Assembly (NCBI GenBank): GCA_037903475.1
Contig: JBAJFG010000095.1
Location: forward strand, 186,001 to 250,000
Direction of reading: 5' to 3'
DNA length: 64,000 nt
DNA from: Ancylostoma caninum
Lineage: Eukaryota; Nematoda; Chromadorea; Rhabditida; Ancylostomatidae
The translations under genes were made by a program, and so were the position numbers. The notes under the pieces were generated by a model. That model worked only from the letters and a program-made list of their open reading frames with translations, did no database searches and had not been told where the DNA came from. Of this stretch, positions 54,205-64,000 are shown in pieces (position 1 is the stretch's first letter; each line of letters starts with the position of its first letter).

Positions 54205-55860
54205 CGCTATCGGTGGACTCGTTGAACAATATCATCATCCGACATTTCACTCAATCTCTTCCCTACCTTTTTCCACCACGCCACACCCTATCTTAGCCAA
54301 TCAACACTAATTCAGGTAATACTTTTGTCATCCCTCGGATCCTAAATTAGGATTTTGTTGATTATCACGAGCAGAGGAATAAGTTTCTAGCGAAAAAAAC
54401 AAGCATGAAGTGTCTGTGGAACGAGAGAAGGGAACATTTATAGCACGACTTCCAAGTATTTGTTACCATGGCCTGATGGGATAAGAACGATAACTCTGGT
54501 GAAACTTGGCTAGCTTCTGGAATTTTCCGAAGTTTCCCTTGGGTTCTGTCTGCCACTACCAGTGGAGGTGTCTTTGAATTCAAAAATTGTATTCATATTC
54601 ACAACTAAGCTATGAAGAAATAATTACCATTTGTTTCTTTCAGCAAACTCTTCCTCGTATTTCTAGAGAGCGATTATGCTTGTCCAGAGTCTTTTTCCGC
54701 ACCCTGTAGTTTGATTTAAAAAAGCCATGAAATCGATTCGTAACTCCGTACAAGTCCTCATGTTCTCTTGTTTCCCACGAACATTTTGCTCGATTTGATC
54801 CCCTTTGGTGTGAAATTTTACTCATAAAAAAGTGCTGTGCGAGCGGGCCCCGGTAGTGGGGCGCAGCCATGTCGTGGCCCGCCCGCACGGAAAATACCGT
54901 GCGAACGGGTTGCGATAACCATGCGAGGACGCGACGTGACTACCGCCCGCTCCACTGAGGCCCGCTCGCAGCCATGTCGCGTCCCGCTTGAACGGACTTG
55001 TGTCTGAGTAGGTGTGAGACGTACTGGGTGATTACAGCCGCTCGACGCTGGCTGGCGCACGTGGGAGCCAATGGGCTGCTAAACGCTAGTGCCGCCCACA
55101 CCTTTCGCCGTCGACTCTGGTCCGAGCCTTAGAAAACGACACATTGTGAAAAACACCTACCGTTTTTTCTGGATACCTAGTGTACTCGTACATAATTGAG
55201 AAACTCGAATACAAGCCGGCAGCAGAGTAAGGGACTAGGGTGGAGAGGCACAGCATGGCATGACGACCAATATCATATATTGTATCTCCAAGTATAGATC
55301 TCCGCCTAAATAGTGTACCATTCATTGCTCCTCGTATCGAGAATATAGATGGCGTCCGCCATTTCCGTGCAGTGTTCTCCTAATTGTATTCAATTAGGAT
55401 GATCTCCGGTCGCTACTAGCGTAGTTCACAAAAACGAGCGATGGTTGGGAGGCCGGTACCTATTCATTCCAGCACTATCGCGAGTCGAGCGAACGAGTTC
55501 GCCACTGGAACTTCCGGGAGCAGAGGTAGGTCGATTTCGCTGCAGGTCGATTTTTCACGGTGTTCTTATCTGCTATTTTGCGGATGTTCCGGTAAACCTG
55601 TTTCCGTTGTTCCCTATACAATTAGCAGTCAGTGGCCGATGCAGAAAGTGGGCGGAAGGAGGGGGAGGGGCGGCGTCTCCGCTCTGGGGATCCAGGTGAA
55701 AAATGAAACCAATAAAATTATTAGGTATGATGATAATTAATTGATAAAAATTTATTCAAAAAAATAATGATAAAAATAAACTATTACGCGTTTTCTATTC
55801 GTTTTTTAAAGTGTTTTCAACGATGGTCAAGGAGAAGAAAATACAAAGCAAAGACGAAAT
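54205..55860. other. No gene recognised; GC-rich patch
   Basis: 54840-55060 is GC-rich, with CCCGCTCGCAGCCATGTCGC and GGGGCGCAGCCATGTCGTGG as imperfect direct repeats about 130 bp apart (GCAGCCATGTCG in both). No gene supported. Confidence 0.35.
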
Positions 55861-55863
55861 AAT

Positions 55864-56068
55864 TGCGTCAAAACGCCCTTACTCCATCAACTTCTTGTTT
55901 TTCAAGAAAAATTTTTCTCAGAAGTTGAAATCTGTATTTTTGGGACCATTCGTAAAATTTTACAAAATGACGTCTGTCATGAATATCTTACCACTAATTG
56001 GTTTCTTGTAGCAGGATTAACCCATGTACGCTAGAAACTGTGCATGCGCTGACCACTGGTTGACATCT
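55864..56068 (+). repeat. 205-bp dispersed repeat, copy 1
   Basis: TGCGTCAAAACGCCCTTACT to GCTGACCACTGGTTGACATC. Present inverted at 61407-61610 with only about eight differences by eye. Confidence 0.9.
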
Positions 56069-56389
56069 AATTTGATGAAGCGTTGAGTTTTCACACTTAG
56101 TCTAGTGCATTTTGCTCTGAAAATGTCTCGTTTGGTTTGCTTCATCCAAATCAAATGAACTAGCCCGTCTTTATACTGACTAGCGCCCCTTCGGGACGCT
56201 AGAAAGTGGGGTGGGGCAGCCACTTGGGCCAGGTGCAAAAGCTTCCCACTTGCCAAATCCCTAGAAAATTAACAAAGAAGCAAAACTAATCATTACATGT
56301 GCTCAAATATGAAATTCTTGTTATGAGTTGAGTATGAGTATGAGAAGTTCTTCCTCCATCGTAGGGCGTATGTTCGTATGTTTTCCACA

Positions 56390-57480
56390 CTTACCAACGC
56401 AGACATGTTTTCCATCGGCGGACTTGTATCCTGCCGTTCTCCACACTATTAGGCCTAAGCGAACTCATATCCTGGTGCTCTCCACCATATTGGGCCAAAG
56501 CGGACCCTTCCTCCATCAATGGACCCGTATTCTGGCGTCATCTTCGCTGTTACGTCACAGCGAACCCGTTCACCGTCGGCTCAACCGTATCCTAGTACTC
56601 TCACCATTGGACTAAAGCGAGCCCATATCCTGGCGTCCTCCACACCATTGGGCCACGGCGGATCCTTTCTTTATTGGTGGGCCAGCATTCCGGTGTTTTC
56701 CTCACTACTGGGCCGTACCGGGCTCTTCCTCCATCGGTGGACCCAGATCCAAGCGTTCCTTACACCACTGGGCCACGGTGGGCCTCTCTTCCGTCGGTGG
56801 ACACGCATTCTGGCGTCTTCCTCACAGGTGGACCAAAGCGGGCCCTTCCTACATCGGTGGACCCGCTTTCTGGCGTTCCTCACTCCACTGGGCTACGTCG
56901 GACACCTTTTCCTTCAGCTGAACCGTTTCCTGCTATTCTCCACTTTACTGAGTCACAGCGGACCCATCTTATATTGGCGGAAAGTATCCTGGCGTTCCCC
57001 ACACCACTGGGCCACGGAGGCCCTCATTCCATCTGAGGGCCCGCATTCCGCCGTCTGCTTCACAATTAGGCTAAGCCGACTCTTTCTCCATGGGCGGGCT
57101 ATCACCCTGTCATACTTCAACTATTGGACCAAAGTGAGCCCATATTCTGGCGTTCTTCACACCATTGGGCCACGGCGGGTCCTTCCTCTCTTTGTGTTTC
57201 CCTCACTACTGGGCCACACCGGATCCTTAATCCATCGGTGAACCCTGGCGTCCTCCACGTTAGTGATCCAGAGCGAACCGATGCTATGATGGGACCTGCA
57301 TGCTGGTGTGCTCCACACTATTGGGCCACAATGGGCCCTTCAGCGGTCGGTCAAACGTTATTCTGGTGTTTTTCCTCGCACTTAGGCCAAACCGGACCCG
57401 TCTTCCATTGGCAGAGCCGTATCCTAGCGTTTTCACCACTTTTGAGCTACGGCACACCTTTTTCCCATCGGAGCATCTGC
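56390..57480 (-). repeat. 60-bp satellite array, copy 4, about 18 units
   Basis: The plus strand shows the inverse unit: CCATCGGTGGACCC, TATCCTGGCGTTCCTCACACC, ACTGGGCCACGGCGG every 55-62 bp. The period near 60 (divisible by three) produces a false 240-codon open frame at 56519-57241. Confidence 0.95.
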
Positions 57481-57809
57481 GCCCTTTGTAAATCTAGAGA
57501 GTAATGGTGAGGGCTTGGGAGTTATTCAGAAATTTTGGCGAACTATGTATTTGTTTATTATAATCAACTGTTGATTGATTTGTAACACAATATCATGCTT
57601 GCTATTATGAAGCATTTACTCTGTGTGTTAGTGCACAAGCTCTCTTGAAAATAACGGTTATCGTGACTGCACAATCGCATCGAGACCTCAGCAGGGATGG
57701 GTCAGAAGCATCCACCAAATGGGCCAACCGTGTATGCACAGCCACCACCCTGGTTCCGAGACGCTGTAGAGTTTTCAAAGAACCCGACCTTTACTTCCGT
57801 AGAGGTGAT

Positions 57810-58060
57810 TAAAGCGCCGCAACAGTAGAAAAGGGGTTTTCCTGCTCCGTATGCTGCACTGCCCGAGAATAGTAAACACTCTCTCACCCCTATGCTGCGA
57901 GACGCCAGCGAAGGTGGTGAAATCACCATTCTGTGCATGAAGGAGAGCCAGAATTAATTAGCGAGTCCCGAAACGAACGTATTGGAGTCCCTAAAAATCG
58001 GCCACTTCGCCTCGCAGTCTGCGCTTCAAGATTACCGGTGTCTATGAGTGCCGCCTCGTT
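57810..58060 (-). repeat. Conserved module, copy 3
   Basis: Inverse of the module at 38995-39225: CACCCCTATGCTGCGAGACG, GCGAGTCCCGAAACGAA, CCCTAAAAATCGGCCA, CGGTGTCTATGAGTG. Confidence 0.85.
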
Positions 58061-58119
58061 CATGGAACAATATGTCTAGCCGCTCTAGCCCCCTTACGGC
58101 GCTTTGTTTGATAGATCGC

Positions 58120-58818
58120 TGAGGGAGATCCGGATAAATTCAACAAACCTCGATCTCTCAGAAAAAGGTCATTTTTTCTGATAGATCAAATACTGCTCGA
58201 GGTGTTCGACAGTAGCTAGACCAGGCCACGAGTAGAATTTACTAAATGCCTTGCCTGTTACCATCCTATTACCAATTCATACAGGTTCACATCCTACTAA
58301 GAAAAATTTCACTGATTGGGGCGTTGGATCTCTCCTTGTAATATTGTGTTTTCCAGACCTTTGCCTAGAGTGTCCTTTTGAGCTTGCGGTGAATCCAGTT
58401 CTCATCTAGAAAATTCATGCGAATCAATGTGTACTGAAAATCCAAGAAAAAATCTCAAGTATGAGCTGCGTTACGCACCTTGTAATGCGCACCTCCAAAA
58501 CGGCCATTATTTATGGGACAACCTAATAGTAATTGATTGAGTTTGAATAAGAAATCCTCCTTATGAGTTGTGTGTGTTCTGCCAGTCTGCCACCTTGCCA
58601 ACTCGGAACTTCTTGTACTCGCGATGCTAGCCTTTCTCGAGGATTCTTCCTCATACATCAACATGTAAAGCTATTTTCTGATGCAATGATACATCCCACG
58701 TTTGTTGTCACCGCACATTTTAAATGTGCATGAACCTGTCATGCTATTCACTCTCAACTCTGCGAACAAATTATAGTGAGGAAGAGAGTGGGAAGCAAAA
58801 TTACACTCATGCCAAAAA
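58120..58818. other. No gene recognised
   Basis: Short open frames only. Confidence 0.4.
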
Positions 58819-58822
58819 AGTA

Positions 58823-59350
58823 TTAGGTTGGGCAATGAATTCGTTCAGAGCATTCAATGTATTTTCACGGACTTGACCAGTTGAATTTGGGTTTTTCTAG
58901 AAGCTGAGATCCGCAGTACTTTTTCTTCACAGAAAGTCCTTGCGAAATATTGTCTCATAACTCTACGATTTGCGCGTACAGAACAAGGTAAATCCTCCAG
59001 CCCAAAATCGACCTCTCTGAAGCAAACATCCACTTCTGCTCTGTCCCTCCAACAGTAGTGGCTTCCACTTAGACGCCCTTAACATCCTCAGCAGCTTGAG
59101 CTGCATTTGTTCCAGCATTGTAGTGGAGCAGTTGGAGGTGTCGGAGATGTACGCTCTTGTCGAATTGGAGGGTTACATTTCATGTGACAGGAAATGAGAA
59201 GTAGCGGGGATTGGGGGATTGGTTAGAATATTTGTAAAGAGCAAAACGAGAGCTACAAGATGACCTATGATAGGCTATCAAAATCAGTTCAAATCCTCGT
59301 GAAAATTTGAGTTGAAGAAAAAAACCACACGGACTTATCGCCCAACCCAA
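58823..59350. mobile_element. Mariner-type MITE, 528 bp
   Basis: TA duplications at 58821-58822 and 59351-59352. Ends TTAGGTTGGGCAATGAATTC and, inverted from the right, TTGGGTTGGGCGATAAGTCC. No transposase frame. The ends differ from both other mariner elements here, so it is a third family. Confidence 0.8.
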
Positions 59351-59514
59351 TACATGTGAGAGCTGAAGCAATCTTGCAAAAGCAGTGGACTTGCTGCAAA
59401 GGCTAATACCACCTCCAGCATTCTGGGAGGCTTACAAACATCTCTCATTCATCGAACCTTCGCGTTTTCCCGCCATTTGAGCGAGCACCTCCATGTATTT
59501 ACCCGCGTATTCGC

Positions 59515-60320
59515 GTTTTTCACAATTCTGGGCACAACAGACCCTTGTTCCATCGGTGGATCCTCACCACGGTGTCTTCACCGCTCCATCCGTGAGCCCA
59601 CATCCTGGAGTTCCCTAAACTTTTAGGCCACAGCAGACCCATCGTCCGTCCGTGGACCCGTATCATTTCTTTCCTCACACCTGTGCAAAGCGGACCCCTA
59701 CTCCACCGGCACAACCGTATCCAAGCGTTCCCCACACGTTTACGAACACAGCAAACTCATGTGCCATCAGGGGATCCACATCCTGGCGTCCCACACCTAT
59801 CTAAGCCACAGTGGACCCATTCTCCATCCGCGAGCCCATATCCTGGAGTTACCTTTTTGGCCACAGTGAACTCCTCCTCCATCGAGATAACCGTATCCTA
59901 GCGTTCCCCACACATTCAGGCCACAGCAGACCCGTCGTACATCGGTGAATCCGTATCCTTGAATTCCTCACATCTGGGCCACAGTGGATTCCTTCTCCAT
60001 CCGCGAGCCCATATACTGATTCCCTTAACTCCCCACACTTTCAGGCCACAGAATACCTATGTGCCATGAGGAGACCTGCATCCTCGCAGCTCCCACACTT
60101 CAAAGCCACAGCGGGCTTCTCGTCCATCGGTGGACCCATATCCTGGAGTTCCTTCAACTTTTGGGCCACAGCGGAACTCTCCTCCGTCCGCGAATCCGCG
60201 TCTTGGCATCTCCCGCACTTTTAAACCACAGTAAACCCCTCTCCATTAGCATAACCGTACCCTGGCACTATTGGCCCTTCGTACATCTGTCGCCCATCGT
60301 TGCATCCATATCTTTTGTAA
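59515..60320 (-). repeat. 60-bp satellite array, copy 5
   Basis: About 13 diverged inverse units: CCATCGGTGGACCCATATCCTGGAGTTCC-like phrase, CACACTTTCAGGCCACAGC. It belongs to the same satellite family but forms its own subtype (GGCCACAGC in place of GGCCACGGC). Confidence 0.9.
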
Positions 60321-60369
60321 ATCTCAAGAGCCATGGAGGGAAGTGGTTATCCAGAAATCTTAACTAATT

Positions 60370-60870
60370 ACATACATGGTCACAGGAAATGTCACACTAA
60401 CTTATGATGGCGCATTTTTCTATGCATGTAAGTGTACAAACTGGAACTGATGCCGTTTCTGCAGAATCGCTCAGGGACTTTTGAACGGATGCTAGGACGA
60501 GAATGTGCCAGTTGTGAGAGGCTGCGACGGATGCCACTGCAGCACCACTCCTAGGAAGCTCTCATGTCGTCCAGAGATCTCATTGCCGTCAGCGAAGGAG
60601 CAGCATGCCTATACAGCTCAATTCTTTGAGTCACCCTACAATATGCCTGCAGAGTGGTTATCCTGCTCCGTATATTCTTGTAAACACTATCTCATCCGGT
60701 GGCTGTGAGACTGCTAGACGCGGATCCCGCAGCGAATTGGTCATGAGAGATTTCTGGACTCCATTGGAAGCGTCTGAGGCGGTTGTGAAATCGCAGGTCC
60801 CGCGAGGATCTAGCCCAGGGCGCTGCCTGCGCACTCTCGTTTCGTCATTATCCATTAATCGGTTCTCGTC
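60370..60870 (-). repeat. Diverged conserved module beside satellite copy 5
   Basis: TATCCTGCTCCGTATATTCTTGTAAACACT and GGTTGTGAAATCGCAG-type words (only partly conserved) match the module and spacer of copy B in the same order. Helitron-like ends are not recognisable, so this is an old, eroded copy. Confidence 0.55.
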
Positions 60871-60874
60871 GCAA

Positions 60875-61405
60875 ACCTGCGCATCCACCCTTCATCATTG
60901 TCTATGCGCTTTTTCATATGATGAAAGGTTAGAGAAACAGACGAACCCTCACCGTCTGCAAAATGAGAATCAATACGCTATCATTCTTTATATAAGGGAT
61001 AAGTTACAGCATCCCACTTCCGTGCTTTTTGAGAGAGTTCATTGTACATTTGTAAGACGTGTCTAATCAAATCCGAGGCGCCATGAATTCACGTGTACAT
61101 AGCAGTTTTCTAGAAACTCTGGAGTATCCTTAGGACACATGGAATCCCCAAGCAGTCTTCCTACCCGAGCCAGAAAAAAATCCAAAACTTTTTTTTGCGT
61201 GAGGTGCACAATTGGCTGTATTGCAACAAGCCGGAATATTTCAGAATTCCGAGAGAGCAATGAATTGTACAAGCTAAACACCTATAACTAAACTTATAGA
61301 ACCGTCACAGCATCTCTCCCTTCTAAACAGAGATGTTAGAGGGAGCCAGGATGAGAGAAACATCCACAGAGAAGCACCGCTAAAATAATCCCACATAGTC
61401 TCCGT
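60875..61405. other. No gene recognised
   Basis: No supported features. Confidence 0.35.
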
Positions 61406-61406
61406 A

Positions 61407-61610
61407 GATGTCAACCAGTGGTCAGCGCATGCACAGTTTCTAGCGTACATGGGTTAATCCTGCTACAAGAAAACAGCTAGTGGTAAGATCTTTATGACAG
61501 ACGTCATTTTGTAAAATTTTGCGAATGGTCCCAAAAATACAGATTTCAACTTCTGAGAAAAATTTTTCTTGAAAAACAAGAAGTTGATGGAGTAAGGGCG
61601 TTTTGACGCA
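61407..61610 (-). repeat. 205-bp dispersed repeat, copy 2 (inverted)
   Basis: Reverse complement of 55864-56068 with about eight differences over its length. Confidence 0.9.
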
Positions 61611-61614
61611 CTCC

Positions 61615-63190
61615 TGCCTCAAATGTGTACCTACAACTCTCATAATAATTTGAACCTCCAGGTTCTTCTTTGAAAGGAGTTATGGACGAAAAACAAGAAG
61701 TTGCAATCTTTTTGCTCGCTACTGTATATACAGATCACATATACGCATGCGTGCATTTGACTTTGGCTTGTAAGTTATCTGAAACTGTTCAGAGACCTGG
61801 CCTGAGCAGCTCACACGGGACGTGAACGAAAATCAGCTGTCAATCTGTGAAGAGACCTGTGTGGGCAGAGATCCTGTATAACACGACGATACCAGCTATA
61901 CTTGAAATCTGGTAAGTGGTCTATAGAAGCTCAAAATCCCACGCAGGTTATTGCTAACCATGCTGACCAGGGGTAGGGATACCATGGAGCTGTGACTTGG
62001 TGTATGCCTTGTTAACCTCGCTACATTGATTTCGTACCTGCTTTCACCCTTTTCTGTCGCTGGAAGGGGTTATTTCGCAAGCATGAGATAAGGTGGACGA
62101 ATGAAGTAGCACAGGCAACAATACCAGTTGAAGTAGTAAGCCTCTCACTTCTCACAAAAATGCGCGCAGGAACACGTCCTGTTGTGCACGTCCGTTTTGC
62201 CTTTTGTTCAGAGCTTCTACTGATCATTTAGATTTCACTTCCATTTCCAATATAGCCTCCAACGTCATTTTGGACGGTCTCTCGAACCGTATAGGCTTAG
62301 TCTTGGATTAGAGGCTTAGGAGGCTTAGGTTCGTGCACTCTTCATGTCAGGGTTGCGCATCTTTCTGTTGAGTCAACATCTTGTGCATTGGCTACATTGG
62401 AAGGGCTAGAGGTGACAGGTAGGAAAATGGGTTAAGTTCGAGTATCGCGGACGTCATTGCTGGGGGATCTCATTCGGTGACTCAGGCAAAAAAGTAATGA
62501 TTTTTATACCGAGATCCTACTGCTTAGTATGCCAAAAACCGTCAAATTTTCGGGAGCGGAAACTAAACTGTCTACTTAGTGGGACGTACTGTAGCCCAGG
62601 ACCTGCGTATCCGCACAAATTTTCTGCTCATCTCAAGGCCATGTGCGCGCAAGTTCTGAAGTTGATGACATTTACTCTATCCTCACTAGCCCAAACATAT
62701 GTATAATTCCTACATAGAGATTTGGAATCGGGGGCTCAATAGCTTCCAAATGGTAGTTTCAGACGATATACAGTGTGGTTACGTTATCTAGTGGTCCAAG
62801 CGAAAGATTCTGACGAATTTGGACGAATTGATCCGTAGGAAACTAGTTTTGGGGGGCAAAAATCAACGTTGTTAGTGTGCACCCTTATTTTTCGTTTGAC
62901 ATGTAAGTCCCACTCTACAAGGAACTTGATTTTTTTTATGAGAATTGCACCTGTAAAAATTACTCCACAGTTGAATTTGACCTGCACCAACCGAAGATTT
63001 TGAAAATTTTCAGTTAAATTTGTTTTGAAAAATTTCCTTGTCAAGGCGGGCAGGCGTAATGAGAGTACTCACAGCTCGATCACCTTTAACACGTAACTTC
63101 ACTACTCGTTAAAACCCAAAACTTAAACTTTGCTCGAAAGGTGTTGGGAAGTTTCCAAATTGTAGCCTTTCTAACATTGCTGTGGTTGTT
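61615..63190. other. No gene supported; telomere-like patch at 62.3 kb
   Basis: 62292-62330 contains AGGCTTAG, GATTAGAGGCTTAGGAGGC and TTAGGTT, a degenerate run related to the nematode telomere repeat TTAGGC. Downstream exons of the gene at 63199-63590 should lie here on the minus strand, but I could not identify them. Confidence 0.35.
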
Positions 63191-63198
63191 ACACTTAC

Positions 63199-63590
63199 TT
63201 TATATAAAGCGAGCAGTCGAGGCTCTCGCTTATCACTGTAAACGCCTTGTTCTTGACGATATAGCTGCTTGCTACAGGTTTGTCAAACTGAAATGAATCA
63301 TAACCTATTTTCGCGTGTTCTACTCCAGTGAATTGAAAGTGCCCACCGTCTCCTCCTGCGGAAGTTTTGAAACATACACAATGAATGCCACGAGCAAGCC
63401 AATAATAGCTGCGGTGACCATAAGTGAAAACAGATAGCACCTACAGTTGTCACATCAGTTGTTGCGGAATGAATTAAATTTACATCAGAAACACTTACTC
63501 TGGACTGTAACCTTCTGCGCCTGGTTCTCGAACCGCCTCTCGAGCTCTTGTGGCTTCTTCGTATACTCGACGCTTGTACTCATCAGACAT
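63199..63590 (-). CDS. Single-pass membrane protein gene, 5' exons (partial)
   Basis: Family not recognised. Exon 1 (63499-63590) starts MSDEYKRRVYEEATRAREA, a charged cytosolic-type head, and ends GA/GTAAGT. Exon 2 begins at 63440 after ACTGTAG; the joined codon is Glu, followed by CYLFSLMVTAAIIGLLVAFI, one strong membrane helix. In that frame a stop follows at 63320 (70 residues total). The +1 frame of the same exon, however, is open from about 63365 to 63199 (GHFQFTGVEHAKIGY ... KNKAFTVISESLDC) and ends at a perfect donor (AA/GTAAGTG). One extra base in the T/A run at 63365-63368 would join helix to this ectodomain-like part. Type II topology is likely: basic head, helix, then the C-terminal domain outside. 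Confidence 0.6.
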
Positions 63591-63594
63591 AGAT

Positions 63595-64000
63595 CCTCCT
63601 ATATAAATCCTGGCAGCAGCACGTGATCGCATGTTTTCATCATGAGGCTCAATTATAAACAGTGCTTGCGAGGGTGCGAAGCTGACGAGACATACGGCGG
63701 ATGTTCTGTCATAAATGCATAGATCTAGGGAAATCGTGGTGGGACCGGTCTTTCTGTGGTTCCATCGCTACCATCAGGGATGTGCGCAGTCACGATTTAC
63801 CATTTGCGAATCACGATGTACGGCCATTTCTGACGATTTTTTCAACGATTTTCGATTTACGAAGAAAATTTCCTGAATTTCGTAACAAAATTGTAAATAA
63901 CTAAACGAATCTCGTCGCACTCCTTGTGCTTACAGTGCAAATATGCATGATTTGTCCGTTTTTGCATTTTGCAACAATGGTAAGAGTGAAATCGCGTAAT
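63595..64000. other. Upstream flank of the membrane-protein gene
   Basis: Minus-strand upstream region. GCTGCTGCCAG about 24 bases before the ATG is a possible but weak trans-splice acceptor. 63780-63860 has ACGATTT/TTTACGA words repeated. No other feature. Confidence 0.3.

Larger units (their letters stand above)
56180..58115 (-). mobile_element. Helitron-like element carrying satellite array, copy B (minus)
   Basis: On the minus strand it starts A|TCTATCAAACAAAGCGCC at 58115 and ends with the CTAGCG ... CGCTAG hairpin followed by T at 56180. Both termini match copy A (38963-40664). It carries one conserved module (57810-58060), about 300 bp of spacer not obvious in copy A, and a long 60-bp array (56390-57480). 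No coding sequence. Confidence 0.75.

Noticed and set aside
56519..57241. 240-codon open frame, the longest in the window
   Set aside because: It lies wholly in the 60-bp satellite array, again a period divisible by three, with no conserved protein features.
1..64000. CRISPR array or prokaryotic operon
   Set aside because: The tandem repeats lack unique spacers, and introns, LINEs, mariner and Helitron elements show eukaryotic DNA.

Overview
This 64 kb window looks like gene-poor, repeat-rich chromosomal DNA from a nematode, most likely a strongylid (hookworm-like) parasite. The organism call is inference. It rests on short introns (about 50-75 bp) with T-rich TTTCAG/TTACAG acceptors, likely trans-splice acceptors just upstream of start codons, a Penelope-like element whose protein reads like the abundant strongylid family, CTAG-ended Helitrons, and a short TTAGGC-like stretch. 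Nothing is prokaryotic: there are no operons, rRNA genes or CRISPR arrays.

Host genes are few. Three small minus-strand models can be read with splice sites and phase agreeing: a 54-residue protein at 28960-29530, a 48-residue protein at 46866-47047, and the first two exons of a single-pass membrane protein at 63199-63590. The last carries an apparent one-base frameshift. Almost all other recognisable coding sequence belongs to transposable elements.

Layout. 0-15 kb: a 60-bp satellite remnant, a decayed Penelope-like element with inverted 660-bp arms (3.7-7.7 kb), an RTE-type LINE remnant (9.4-10.9 kb) and a foldback MITE (14.5 kb). 15-22 kb: a possible LINE endonuclease scrap, a Helitron fragment and two TTAA-flanked palindromic MITEs. 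22.8-28.2 kb: the most interesting block. It has a pyrimidine-rich tract with a chain of exon-like segments, three diverged copies of a hammerhead-ribozyme-like core (24.07-24.73 kb), and a multi-exon Kolobok-like transposase gene (25.1-28.2 kb). 28-36 kb: a small gene, a mariner relic, a 4.1-kb TIR-bounded composite holding a Helitron with 117-bp tandem repeats, tRNA-derived sequences and short duplications, then a LINE tail. 37-43 kb: a 59-bp array and a complete Helitron-like element carrying 60-bp satellite arrays. 43-54 kb: TTAA MITEs, a 1-kb foldback region, a small gene, a mariner-sized element and a second Helitron. 54-64 kb: an inverted copy of the satellite-carrying Helitron, a mariner MITE, another satellite array, and the membrane-protein gene at the right edge.

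How the parts relate. The Kolobok-like transposase and the five TTAA-type MITEs may be an autonomous/non-autonomous pair, because Kolobok elements target TTAA. The 60-bp satellites occur inside, or next to modules of, one Helitron-like family, which suggests that family spreads satellite DNA. The best candidate for an undescribed system is the repeated hammerhead-like motif. Its strand order (I-II, III-I, II-III) differs from every standard circular permutation, yet all three core strands and stem partners recur in three otherwise diverged units.
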